From: Silicimonas algicola
GTDB lineage: Bacteria; Pseudomonadota; Alphaproteobacteria; Rhodobacterales; Rhodobacteraceae
NCBI RefSeq assembly: GCF_003148765.1
Contig: NZ_QGGV01000002.1
Location: 1 to 64,000 of the forward strand
Reading direction: 5' to 3'
Length of the DNA: 64,000 bases
Shown here in pieces: positions 25,616-33,660 of the stretch. The position numbers and the translations under genes were made by a program. The notes below the pieces were generated by a model, which worked only from the letters and a program-made list of their open reading frames with translations, was not told the DNA's origin and did no database searches. How positions within the stretch are numbered: the stretch's first letter is position 1; each line of letters starts with the position of its first letter.

Positions 25616-27625
25616 GTGGATTTCAGTGTCGCCATGGGCGAATTGGTCGAGGCCTTCGTCCTCATTTTCCAGCCCGTACAACTCGCCTACCTCTTCGGAG
25701 GCGTTCTTCTCGGCCTCTCGATCGGCGTTCTGCCGGGCCTTGGCGGCATCGCCGGCCTCGCGCTGGTTCTGCCCTTCATGTACGGCATGGACCCGGTAGC
25801 CGGCCTTGCTCTGATGGTCGGCCTGATCGCCGTCATACCGACGTCTGACACCTTCTCGTCCGTGCTTCTCGGCATCCCCGGATCCTCGGCCAGCCAGGCG
25901 ACCGTGCTCGACGGCTTTCCGCTGGCGAAACAGGGCCACGCCGCGCGCGCCCTGTCCGCCGCCTTTGCCTCGTCGCTCTTCGGTGGGCTTTTCGGCGCGG
26001 TGATCCTCAGCTTCTTCATCCTTATCGCGCGCCCCCTGATCCTGGCCTTCGGCCTGCCCGAGATGCTGATGATCACCATCCTCGGCATGTCGATGGTCGC
26101 GATCCTTGCCGGGCGGGTTCCGCTCAAGGGCGTGGTCGCTGCGGGCACCGGCATCATGGCCGGCACCATCGGCGCGGCGCCCGCGGGCGGAAGCCTGAGG
26201 ATGTCGACCTATGACTTCCCCTACATCGTCGACGGTCTTCAACTCGTCATCGTGGGCCTCGGAATCTACGCTGTCCCCGAGATCGTGTCGCTTCTCCGCC
26301 AAGACCGCCCGATCGCCGAGGGCGGAACCCTGGGCGACGGCTGGGTGCAGGGCGTGAAGGATTGGTGGGACAACAAGTGGCTGTCGGTGCGCTGCGCCGT
26401 CATCGGGGTCCTCGTCGGGGTCATCCCGGGCCTCGGCGGATCGGTCGTCGACTGGATCGCCTACGGCTCGGCGGTGCAGACGGCCAAGGACCGTTCGATG
26501 TTCGGGCAGGGCGACATCCGGGGCGTGATCGCGCCGGAAAGCTCGAACAACGCGAAGGAGGGCGGTGGCCTCGTGCCGACGCTGATCTTCGGCATTCCGG
26601 GCTCGGGCTCGATGGCGATCTTCCTCGGAGGCCTCGCCCTTCTGAACCTGTCGCCGGGCCCGCAGATGGTGCGGAACAACCTCGACATCACCTATACCAT
26701 CGTCTGGTCGCTGGCGCTGGCCAACGTCTTCGGCGCCGGCCTCTGCATCTTGCTTTCGAAATACATCGCGAAGCTGACGACGATCCGCTTCACGATCCTC
26801 GCCCCCTACCTTTTCATGATGATCGCCTTCGCGGCGTTCCAGTCGCGGCAGTCGCCGCTGGATCTCGCGGCGCTCATCCTGATCGGCATCATCGGCATCC
26901 TTCTGCGCCGCTTCGACTTTTCGCGGCCGGCCTTCCTGATCGGCTTCGTTCTCAGCCAGCAGTCCGAGATCTTCGTCAACCAGGCGTTCCAGATCGCGGG
27001 CGCGCGCTTCCGGCGGTCGTTCGAGAACGGGCTCGACTATATCCTGTCGCCGATCACCATCGTTCTTCTGATCCTGACGGTCGTGTCCATCGTCGTCGGC
27101 ATCAAGGCCTCGAAGAACATCCGCGAGAACATCGATGCGCCCACGGGCAGCAAGATGGCTCCTGCGATCTTCCTCGGCGTCGTGACGGTCTACCTTCTGA
27201 TTTCCGTCATCGACGCCTTCGGCGTGTCGAGACTTCAGGACAAGGTGTTCCCGCTGACCGTGGGCCTCGTCACGCTGGCGGGTGCGGTACTTCTGCTGAT
27301 CCGCATGTGGCGGACGCCCGAGACCGACGACGTCTTCATCGACCTCGAGGAAGGCGCCGAGGGCGAGGCGCCGCATGGGCTCTGGTCGACGCTCGCCTGG
27401 TTCGGCCTGCTTCTGGGACTGACCTTCCTCTTCGGCCTCATCATTGCGCAGATCGGCTTCATGATGGGCTTTTTCCTCACTCGGGGGAGGTTCGGCCTGA
27501 CGCGGGCCGCCGTCGCCACGGCCATCGGCATCGCCTTCATCATGGGTCTCGCCTCGATCCTCGGGCGCGACTTCCCGCCGGGTCTTTTGCAGGCCTATGT
27601 CGATCTTCCCTGGCCCCTTCACTGA
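25616..27625 (+). CDS. TTT large membrane subunit with C-terminal extension (TctA fused to a TctB-like part)
   Basis: The first about 500 residues are a normal TctA with GVLPGLGGIAGLALVLPF, GIPGSSASQATVLDGFPLAKQG and GVIPGLGGSVVDWIAYG. The remaining about 170 residues add further hydrophobic segments (AIFLGVVTVYLLISVIDAFG; VFPLTVGLVTLAGAVLLLIRM; TLAWFGLLLGLTFLFGLIIA) resembling a TctB subunit. No separate TctB gene is present in this cluster, so the protein appears to be a natural A-B fusion of 669 residues. The GTG start at 25616 follows CGGAGG at 25605-25610. It presumably imports the substrate of TcuAB or of the PrpF-like isomerase. Confidence 0.9.
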   Translation: MDFSVAMGELVEAFVLIFQPVQLAYLFGGVLLGLSIGVLPGLGGIAGLALVLPFMYGMDPVAGLALMVGLIAVIPTSDTFSSVLLGIPGSSASQATVLDGFPLAKQGHAARALSAAFASSLFGGLFGAVILSFFILIARPLILAFGLPEMLMITILGMSMVAILAGRVPLKGVVAAGTGIMAGTIGAAPAGGSLRMSTYDFPYIVDGLQLVIVGLGIYAVPEIVSLLRQDRPIAEGGTLGDGWVQGVKDWWDNKWLSVRCAVIGVLVGVIPGLGGSVVDWIAYGSAVQTAKDRSMFGQGDIRGVIAPESSNNAKEGGGLVPTLIFGIPGSGSMAIFLGGLALLNLSPGPQMVRNNLDITYTIVWSLALANVFGAGLCILLSKYIAKLTTIRFTILAPYLFMMIAFAAFQSRQSPLDLAALILIGIIGILLRRFDFSRPAFLIGFVLSQQSEIFVNQAFQIAGARFRRSFENGLDYILSPITIVLLILTVVSIVVGIKASKNIRENIDAPTGSKMAPAIFLGVVTVYLLISVIDAFGVSRLQDKVFPLTVGLVTLAGAVLLLIRMWRTPETDDVFIDLEEGAEGEAPHGLWSTLAWFGLLLGLTFLFGLIIAQIGFMMGFFLTRGRFGLTRAAVATAIGIAFIMGLASILGRDFPPGLLQAYVDLPWPLH

Positions 27626-27632
27626 GACGTCC

Positions 27633-28745
27633 ATGACCCAGACCGCCATACCCTATCACTTCCTGCGGGGCGGCACCTCGCGCGGGCCCTACATCCGGCG
27701 CGAGGATCTGCCCGAGGACCGCGACACGCTGTCCGAGGTGCTGATGGCCGTCGTGGGCGCGGGGCATCCGCTGAACATCGACGGCATCGGCGGCGGCAAC
27801 GCGGTGACGACGAAAGTCGCGATGCTGTCGCTGTCCGAACGCGACGATTGCGACGTCGACTATTTCTTCGCCCAGGTCGCCGTCGAGAAGCGCGAGGTCG
27901 ACTACAAGCCGACCTGCGGCAACATCCTTGTGGGCGTCGGTCCAGCTGCCATCGAGATGGGTCTCGTTGCCGCAAGGGAGGGCGAAACCACCGTGCGCAT
28001 CCATGCGGTCAACACCGGCGCGGTGGTCGAGGCCATCGTGCAGACCCCGGGTGGCCGCGTGTCCTATGACGGCGACGTCGAGATCGCCGGCGTTCCGGGC
28101 TCCGCGGCTCCGGTGCGACTTCAATTCATGGAGACGGTCGGCTCGGTCACCGGATCGCTTCTGCCCACGGGCAACCTGCGCGACACCATCGACGGGGTCG
28201 AGGTCACCTGCATGGACGTGGCCATGCCGATCATGATCGCGCGGTCCGAGGACATGGGGCTGACAGGATACGAGACACAGAAGGACCTCGACGAGAACAA
28301 GGCCTTTTTCGCGCGTGCCGAGGCGATGCGCCTCAAGGCGGGTGAGTTGATGGGGCTTGGGGACGTCGCAAAATCCGTGACGCCCAAGATCGCCGTCCTG
28401 TCCCGTCCGCGCAACGGCGGCACCGTCTCGGCGCGTTACTTCATGCCCTGGACCTGCCACCCCTCGATGGCCGTGACGGGAGCCCAGTGCCTTGCCGCCT
28501 GCGCCATCCTGCCCGGAACTGTGGCCGACGGCCTGACCGAAGGTGTCGAAGGGGCGGGATCTCCGCTGACGGTCGGCGTCGAGCATCCGGCGGGTGTCTT
28601 CGAGGTCGTCGTGGACTTCGCGCGGAACGAGGGCGGGATCGACGTGCGTTCGGCCGGTGTCGTGCGGACGGCGCGGCTTCTGGCGCGTGGCGAGGTCCTT
28701 GTTCCTGCATCCGTCTGGGGTGGCTTCCGCCGACGAAACGGTTGA
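27633..28745 (+). CDS. PrpF-family isomerase (aconitate/4-oxalomesaconate type)
   Basis: The 370-residue protein has the PrpF fold (two diaminopimelate-epimerase-like halves). The diagnostic N-terminus YHFLRGGTSRGPYIRREDLP carries the active-site residues of this family, with CGNILVGVGPAAIE and HPAGVFEV further on. Members catalyse allylic or tautomeric shifts: 2-methylaconitate isomerase, 4-oxalomesaconate tautomerase or aconitate delta-isomerase. Next to tcuAB and a tricarboxylate transporter, aconitate isomerisation is the best fit: it would bring trans- and cis-aconitate together. ATG 27633 is preferred because it starts the conserved domain; it lies 7 bases after the TctA stop. Confidence 0.85.
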   Translation: MTQTAIPYHFLRGGTSRGPYIRREDLPEDRDTLSEVLMAVVGAGHPLNIDGIGGGNAVTTKVAMLSLSERDDCDVDYFFAQVAVEKREVDYKPTCGNILVGVGPAAIEMGLVAAREGETTVRIHAVNTGAVVEAIVQTPGGRVSYDGDVEIAGVPGSAAPVRLQFMETVGSVTGSLLPTGNLRDTIDGVEVTCMDVAMPIMIARSEDMGLTGYETQKDLDENKAFFARAEAMRLKAGELMGLGDVAKSVTPKIAVLSRPRNGGTVSARYFMPWTCHPSMAVTGAQCLAACAILPGTVADGLTEGVEGAGSPLTVGVEHPAGVFEVVVDFARNEGGIDVRSAGVVRTARLLARGEVLVPASVWGGFRRRNG

Positions 28746-28763
28746 TGTATACCGAGGTATACA
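28746..28763. promoter_or_regulatory. Perfect inverted repeat TGTATACC-GA-GGTATACA
   Basis: Two 8-base arms separated by two bases form an 18-base near-perfect palindrome starting one base after the prpF stop codon. It lies just upstream of the ribosome site of the 69-residue gene. The arms contain GTATAC, the core seen in the GntR palindrome elsewhere in the window. It suggests an internal, separately regulated promoter. Confidence 0.55.
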
Positions 28764-28778
28764 AACGGAGGATTCCCT

Positions 28779-28988
28779 ATGACCGGACTGTCCCCTCTCG
28801 ACCGCGCCGCCGAAGCCCTGACCGAGGCCCAGCGCGAGATCGCCTCGACCATCTCGTCCTATCCCACCCCCATCTCGGGGTGCGACGCGCAGTTCAATCA
28901 CCTTCTCGACTGTCGCCGACGGCTGGAACGCGCGCGCCGCGAACTGGCGCAGCCGGAATTCGTCCCGACCTCGCGCAATCCCGGCTGA
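28779..28988 (+). CDS. Small protein of unknown function (69 residues)
   Basis: The ORF has a good ribosome site (CGGAGGA) at proper distance from ATG 28779 and lies 16 bases before the ThDP enzyme gene on the same strand. The protein is mostly helical with heptad-like charged stretches (AAEALTEAQREIASTI; LLDCRRRLERARRELAQ). It has two cysteines, no signal peptide and no membrane segment. I do not recognise a family. It may be a small partner or subunit of the downstream enzyme, or a spurious ORF, but spacing and codon use favour a real gene. Confidence 0.6.
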   Translation: MTGLSPLDRAAEALTEAQREIASTISSYPTPISGCDAQFNHLLDCRRRLERARRELAQPEFVPTSRNPG

Positions 28989-29004
28989 GGCCTCAGGACA
29001 TCAG

Positions 29005-30687
29005 ATGACCACGCACGTCTACGAGCACCTCGCCCAAGCCTTCGTCGCCGAGGAGGTGGCGACATGCTTTGCGCTTCTGGGCGACGCGAACATGAACTGG
29101 GCGACGGCGCTGGCCGCGCGCGGCGTGGGCATGGTCTATGTCCGGCACGAGCATTGTGCCGTTGCTGCCGCCACCGCCTATGCCCGGAAGTCCGGGAAAG
29201 TGGGCGTCGCCACCGTGACCTGCGGACCGGGGCTGACGCAGGTGATGACGGCGCTTCCGGCGGCTGTTCGCGCGGGCATCCCCCTCGTCATCTTCGCGGG
29301 CGAGGCTCCTCTCAGGGCGGCGTGGTACAACCAGGACATCGACCAGGCCCCCTTCGTCCGCGCGACAGGTGCGTCCTATCACGCGCTGCACCACGTTCCC
29401 CGCATGGCCGAGGCGGTCCGCGATGCCTTCGTCGAGGCGAAGGAGATGCGCCGACCCGTGGTCCTTGGCGTGCCGTTCGACCTTCAGGCCAGGATGCTCG
29501 ATACGGCGCCCGACCTTCCGCAGCCGTCGAAGGACGTCCTGCCGAGGCCCTCAGCCATTCCCCCTAACCCGGAGGATCTCCGGAACGCCGCCGAGCTGAT
29601 TGGAAAAGCGAGAAAAATCGTCGTCATGGGCGGTCTCGGCGCCATTGCCTCGAACGCGGGAGACGCCGCCAAAGCCCTGGCCGGAAAGACCGGAGCCCTG
29701 CTGGCCACGACGCTGCCCGCGCGCGGGCTCTTCCACGGCGACGCTTTCTCGGTCGGGATCGCCGGCGGGTTCTCGACCACGCTCGCCCGCGCACTTTTCG
29801 CCGAAGCCGACCTGGTCGTCGCGCTCGGCTGCCGTCTGACGCAGCACAACCTCGACAAGGGCAAGCTTTTCCCCAGGGCGCGCATCCTTCAGGTCGACAT
29901 CGAACCGCGCAGCATGTCGCAGGGCCGGGTGGCCGCCGACCATCACCTTCGCGCCGACGCGCGCCTCGCCGCCGAGGCGCTGGCGCAGACGGTTCCTGCC
30001 TCGAAAGGCTGGCGCTCCGACCGCCTGGCGCAGGCCATCGCCGAGGCCCCCTCCGACACGATGGAGTTCGCGACCGACCCCGGCCTGCACGACCCGCGCG
30101 ACGTGGTCGCGGCCCTCGACGCGGCGCTTCCGGCCGACTGGCAGATGGTCAATTCCTCTGGGCATTGTTCCTTCTTCTTCGCCCACATGGACCGGCCGCA
30201 CGAGACCTTCCTGACGATCCGCGAGTTCGGCGCCATCGGCAACGGCATCTCCTATGCCATGGGCGTCGCAGCCGCGCGGCCCGGCGATACCGTCGTGCTG
30301 TTCGACGGCGACGGCTCCCTCCTGATGCATGTGCAGGAGCTCGAGACGATCCGGCGGCACGGCATGAACGTCCTCATCTGCGCCCTGAACGATGGCGCCT
30401 ACGGATCCGAGATCCACAAACTGCGCGACGAAGGGCTGCCGGACGACGGCGCGGTCTTCGGGCGCACCGACCTTGCCGCCATCGCGCGCGGCTTCGGGGT
30501 GGGCGGCGAGCGGGTCACGGACCTGTCCGAGCTGCCGCGCCTCGTCGAGAAGTTCGCGAGGACGGGCGGAGCGGCGGTCTGGGACTTCCCGGTGTCCGAC
30601 AAGGTCGTATCGCCCGTGATCCAGCGGGCGCATCCCAAGGGCCACAAGGGCATCGCCCGGCCCGTCAGCCTGGAGGGTCTGCTGTGA
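29005..30687 (+). CDS. ThDP-dependent enzyme of the acetolactate synthase/2-oxoacid decarboxylase family
   Basis: The 560-residue protein has all three domains of the family: N-terminal pyrimidine domain with activating Glu (VRHEHCAVAAATAYARKSG), central domain, and C-terminal ThDP domain with DGDGSLLMHVQELETI and NDGAYGSEIHKL near residues 434-476. It has no regulatory subunit neighbour, so ilvB-type valine synthesis is unlikely. A 2-oxoacid decarboxylase or carboligase acting on a keto acid is more plausible, since its stop codon overlaps the start of a 2-hydroxyacid dehydrogenase. The true substrate cannot be told from the sequence. Confidence 0.85.
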   Translation: MTTHVYEHLAQAFVAEEVATCFALLGDANMNWATALAARGVGMVYVRHEHCAVAAATAYARKSGKVGVATVTCGPGLTQVMTALPAAVRAGIPLVIFAGEAPLRAAWYNQDIDQAPFVRATGASYHALHHVPRMAEAVRDAFVEAKEMRRPVVLGVPFDLQARMLDTAPDLPQPSKDVLPRPSAIPPNPEDLRNAAELIGKARKIVVMGGLGAIASNAGDAAKALAGKTGALLATTLPARGLFHGDAFSVGIAGGFSTTLARALFAEADLVVALGCRLTQHNLDKGKLFPRARILQVDIEPRSMSQGRVAADHHLRADARLAAEALAQTVPASKGWRSDRLAQAIAEAPSDTMEFATDPGLHDPRDVVAALDAALPADWQMVNSSGHCSFFFAHMDRPHETFLTIREFGAIGNGISYAMGVAAARPGDTVVLFDGDGSLLMHVQELETIRRHGMNVLICALNDGAYGSEIHKLRDEGLPDDGAVFGRTDLAAIARGFGVGGERVTDLSELPRLVEKFARTGGAAVWDFPVSDKVVSPVIQRAHPKGHKGIARPVSLEGLL

Positions 30688-31673
30688 AGGTCCATATCCT
30701 CGACGACTGGTACGACCACATCCGCACGCTGCCGGCCTTCCGCCTGCTCGACGGACACGATGTCAAGGTCTGGACCGACCGCGCGCCGGACGAGGACGCG
30801 CTGGCCGAGCGCCTGTCCGATGCCGAGGCCGTCGTCCTGTTCCGGGATCGGACGGCCATCACTCCGACCCTCGCCGCAAAGCTGAGCGGTCCGCGCCTGA
30901 TCGCCATGCGCGGCCAGCACAGCCACGTCGACGTCGAGGCATTGTCGAAGGCCGGTATCCTCTTCGCCTCGAACATGGCGAAGGACGGGCCGTCGGTCTC
31001 GACCGCCGAACTGACTTTCGCGCTGATCCTCTCGGGCCTGCGCTACCTGCCCGAGCAGATCGCCTCGGCGCGCGCGGGTGCGTGGCAGGCGGATGCGCCG
31101 CTTGGCCGGACGGTGAAGGGCAAGCGCCTTGGCGTCTACGGCTACGGCGCGATCGGCAAGGCCGTCGCGGACTATGCACGGGCCTTCGGGATGGAGGTCG
31201 TGTTCTGGGCCTCCGACGCCGGACGGGCGACGGCCGCGCTGGACGGTGCGCCGGTCGCGGCCACCCGCGAGGCGTTCTTCGCCGATGTCGACGCGGTGAC
31301 GATCCACAAGCGCCTCCTGCCCGCGACGAAGGGCGAGATCGCGCAGGCCGACCTGATGGCGATGAAGCCCGACGCCGTTCTCGTGAACACCTCACGCGCG
31401 GGTCTGATCGCACCGGGCGCGCTTCTCGCGGCACTCGATGCGGGCCGACCGGGCCGGGCGATGCTCGACGTCTTCGACGCCGAGCCGGTGACCGACCCAG
31501 ACGATCCGCTTCTGTCGCATCCCCGCGTCGTGCCCACGCCTCACGTGGGCTTCGTCACGGCCGAGGAACTCGACCGCCAATTCTCCGACATCTTCGCCAT
31601 CGTGAACGCCTTCGCAAAAGGCGAGGCGACCCATGCGATCAATCCGGATGTCCTGGCGTCCGGCCGATCCTGA
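30684..31673 (+). CDS. D-2-hydroxyacid dehydrogenase family protein
   Basis: The 329-residue NAD-binding protein has the dinucleotide loop GVYGYGAIGKAVADYARAFG and catalytic Arg in VLVNTSRAGLIAPGALLAAL, Glu in DVFDAEPV and His in VVPTPHVGFVT. A GTG start at 30684 overlaps the stop of the ThDP enzyme (GTGA), so the two are translationally coupled and probably act in sequence. The C-terminal 35 bases overlap the end of the convergent lysR gene. Glyoxylate/hydroxypyruvate or a branched 2-oxoacid may be the substrate. Confidence 0.87.
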   Translation: MKVHILDDWYDHIRTLPAFRLLDGHDVKVWTDRAPDEDALAERLSDAEAVVLFRDRTAITPTLAAKLSGPRLIAMRGQHSHVDVEALSKAGILFASNMAKDGPSVSTAELTFALILSGLRYLPEQIASARAGAWQADAPLGRTVKGKRLGVYGYGAIGKAVADYARAFGMEVVFWASDAGRATAALDGAPVAATREAFFADVDAVTIHKRLLPATKGEIAQADLMAMKPDAVLVNTSRAGLIAPGALLAALDAGRPGRAMLDVFDAEPVTDPDDPLLSHPRVVPTPHVGFVTAEELDRQFSDIFAIVNAFAKGEATHAINPDVLASGRS

Positions 31674-32580
31674 TCTCGGGAGGGGTGCCGAAATTCCGCT
31701 CGAACTCCTCTTCGATCCGCCTGAGCGTCTCAACGGCCACGTCCGACAGGGGCACGCCCCGGCGCGAGACGACGCCGAGCGTGCGCGACAACTTCACGTC
31801 CTTGAAGGGCAACGCCACAAGGCTGTCGGGCGCCATTCTGAGGGCCGAGCGTGGCTGGATCGTCGCGGCCGCCCCTTCGGCCGCGATGCGCAGCGCGACC
31901 GGCGCGGTCTGGACCTCGATCCGCCAGCTCATGTGGTCGCGGAGCTGTCCGAACGCCATGTCGAGAAGCTGCCGGTTCCGCGAATGCGACGACAGCCCCA
32001 CGATCGGCAGGGCACGCAGGTCCGGCAGGGTGACATAGCCCTGTTCCGCCAGCGGATGATCGAGCGGCAGGAACAGGACATAGTCCTCCTCGGCCAGCGC
32101 GCGGACGCGGAGGTCGGACTGTTCGGCCGACACGATGGTGACGCCGAACTCGACCTTCCCCTCGCGGACCGCGGCGGCGATCCGCGAGACGGGAATGTCG
32201 AGCACCTCGAAGGCGATCTCGGGCCGTTCGCGCACGAGGTCCGCCAGCACGGCGGGCAGAAGCGAGTTGGCGATGGATGGCAGGCAGGCGAAGGACATCC
32301 ACCTCGCACTCCGGCGCGCACCGGCGCGGACCGAGGCGTAGGCGTCCAGAAGCTCCTTCAGGAGCCGCCGCGCGTCCGGCAAGAGGCTTTGCCCAAGGGC
32401 AGTCAGAGAAACTTCGCGGCTGGAACGGATAAGGAGAGGCCCGCCAAGGTCTTCCTCGATCTTCTTCAGGCGGTGGCTGAGTGCGGCCTGCGACAGCGAC
32501 AGGGCCTCGGCGGCGCGCTGGAACGAGCCGAAGTCGGCGATGGCCACGAAGGCCTCGAGCCCGAGATAGTCGACACGCAT
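31639..32580 (-). CDS. LysR family transcriptional regulator
   Basis: The 313-residue protein has the LysR helix-turn-helix in its first 60 residues (FVAIADFGSFQRAAEALSLS, QAALSHRLKKIEEDLG) and a C-terminal periplasmic-like effector domain with an RD-I/RD-II fold. It diverges from the oxidoreductase operon that starts at 32670, its likely target, and its 3' end overlaps the 2-hydroxyacid dehydrogenase gene by 35 bases. The inducer is unknown. Confidence 0.9.
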   Translation of the reverse strand: MRVDYLGLEAFVAIADFGSFQRAAEALSLSQAALSHRLKKIEEDLGGPLLIRSSREVSLTALGQSLLPDARRLLKELLDAYASVRAGARRSARWMSFACLPSIANSLLPAVLADLVRERPEIAFEVLDIPVSRIAAAVREGKVEFGVTIVSAEQSDLRVRALAEEDYVLFLPLDHPLAEQGYVTLPDLRALPIVGLSSHSRNRQLLDMAFGQLRDHMSWRIEVQTAPVALRIAAEGAAATIQPRSALRMAPDSLVALPFKDVKLSRTLGVVSRRGVPLSDVAVETLRRIEEEFERNFGTPPEIRIGRTPGHPD

Positions 32581-32669
32581 CCGTCCCGCTCCGCTGTCCG
32601 CCCGCGAAGGCTAACGACCCCCGCCCGGTCCGCAAGGGCCAGTGTTCCCAGGACCAAGGAGACCCTTCG

Positions 32670-33557
32670 ATGACCGCACCCGCCAACCGGCCCACGGGCG
32701 TGACCTTCATCGGCTTCGGCGAAGCCGCGACCGCCTTCCTGTCGGGCTGGGGAGGAGAGCGGCCGCAGGATGTCCGTGCCTACGACGTCAAGACGGACAA
32801 CGACACCACCCGCGAAGCGATGGCCGACCGCTATGCCGAGCATTCGGTCGCCGGGGTCGTCTCACCCGGCGCGGCGCTCGACGGGGCGAGCGTGGTGTTC
32901 TGCGTCGTGACGGCCGATCAGGCGCTGGCGGCGGCCGAGGCGGCGGCGCCTTCGCTTCAGCCCGGAACGCTCTGGTTCGATTGCAATTCCTGCGCGCCGG
33001 GCACCAAGCGCCGGGCGGCGGAAGTGATCCAGGCGGCGGGCGGGCGCTATGTCGATGTCGCGGTGATGGCGCCGGTCTATCCCAAGCGGCACCACGTCCC
33101 GCTCCTCATTGCCGGTCCCCATGCCGAGGCCGGGGAAGCGGTGCTTCTGGCGCTCGACATGAAGCCCAGGATCGCGGGCGACGACGTGGGGCGGGCCTCG
33201 TCGATCAAGATGCTGCGCTCGGTGATGATCAAGGGGATGGAAGCGCTGGTCGCCGAGTGCTTCCTCTCGGCACGTCGCGCGGGGGTGGATGCGGAGGTCA
33301 TCGCCTCGCTCGAGGCGTCCGACCCCGACATCGCCTGGCGAGAGCGGGGAGCCTACAACCTCGAGCGCATGATGGTCCACGGCATCCGTCGCGCAGCGGA
33401 ACTGCGCGAGGTGGCGCGCACGGTTGAGGAACTGGGCCTCGGCGGCGCTATGGCGGCGGCCACGGCGGAGTGGGAGCAGCGCATCGGTGAGTTGCGCGCC
33501 GATCCGGGCGAGGACGAGCTGTCGGCTCGGTCGGACCTCCTTCTGGCCCGCCTCTGA
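32670..33557 (+). CDS. NAD(P)-dependent oxidoreductase with DUF1932 C-terminal domain (6-phosphogluconate dehydrogenase-like)
   Basis: The 295-residue protein starts with a Rossmann domain (VTFIGFGEAATAFLSGW), contains DVAVMAPVYPKRHHVPLLIAGP in the beta-hydroxyacid dehydrogenase core, and ends with the DUF1932 helical domain (LLRSVMIKGMEALVAECFLSA, found as SSIKMLRSVMIKGMEA here). AAGGAG precedes the ATG. Related enzymes reduce or oxidise beta-hydroxyacids or threonate-like sugar acids. It is the first gene after the divergent lysR and may begin the small operon that continues with the Gfo/Idh/MocA gene. Confidence 0.8.
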   Translation: MTAPANRPTGVTFIGFGEAATAFLSGWGGERPQDVRAYDVKTDNDTTREAMADRYAEHSVAGVVSPGAALDGASVVFCVVTADQALAAAEAAAPSLQPGTLWFDCNSCAPGTKRRAAEVIQAAGGRYVDVAVMAPVYPKRHHVPLLIAGPHAEAGEAVLLALDMKPRIAGDDVGRASSIKMLRSVMIKGMEALVAECFLSARRAGVDAEVIASLEASDPDIAWRERGAYNLERMMVHGIRRAAELREVARTVEELGLGGAMAAATAEWEQRIGELRADPGEDELSARSDLLLARL

Positions 33558-33574
33558 TCCTCCGCGACAGGAAA

Positions 33575-33600
33575 TGAGACGAAATGTGCCGCCCGTCTCA
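33575..33600. promoter_or_regulatory. Inverted repeat TGAGACG-N12-CGTCTCA
   Basis: Seven-base arms at 33575-33581 and 33594-33600 flank a 12-base spacer, 61 bases upstream of the Gfo/Idh/MocA start. The size and position suit an operator. No cognate regulator is identified. Confidence 0.35.
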
Positions 33601-33660
33601 CGGCCCATTGCCTGACGGCCGCCGTCCCTCCTAGAGGAAGCGCAGACAAGGGAGGACGCA

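Noticed and set aside
29005-30687. Calling the ThDP enzyme a second oxalyl-CoA decarboxylase or IlvB
   Set aside because: It lacks the Oxc-specific [16 protein letters not shown] stretch and is not next to frc. There is no IlvN-type regulatory subunit nearby, so neither specific name is justified.
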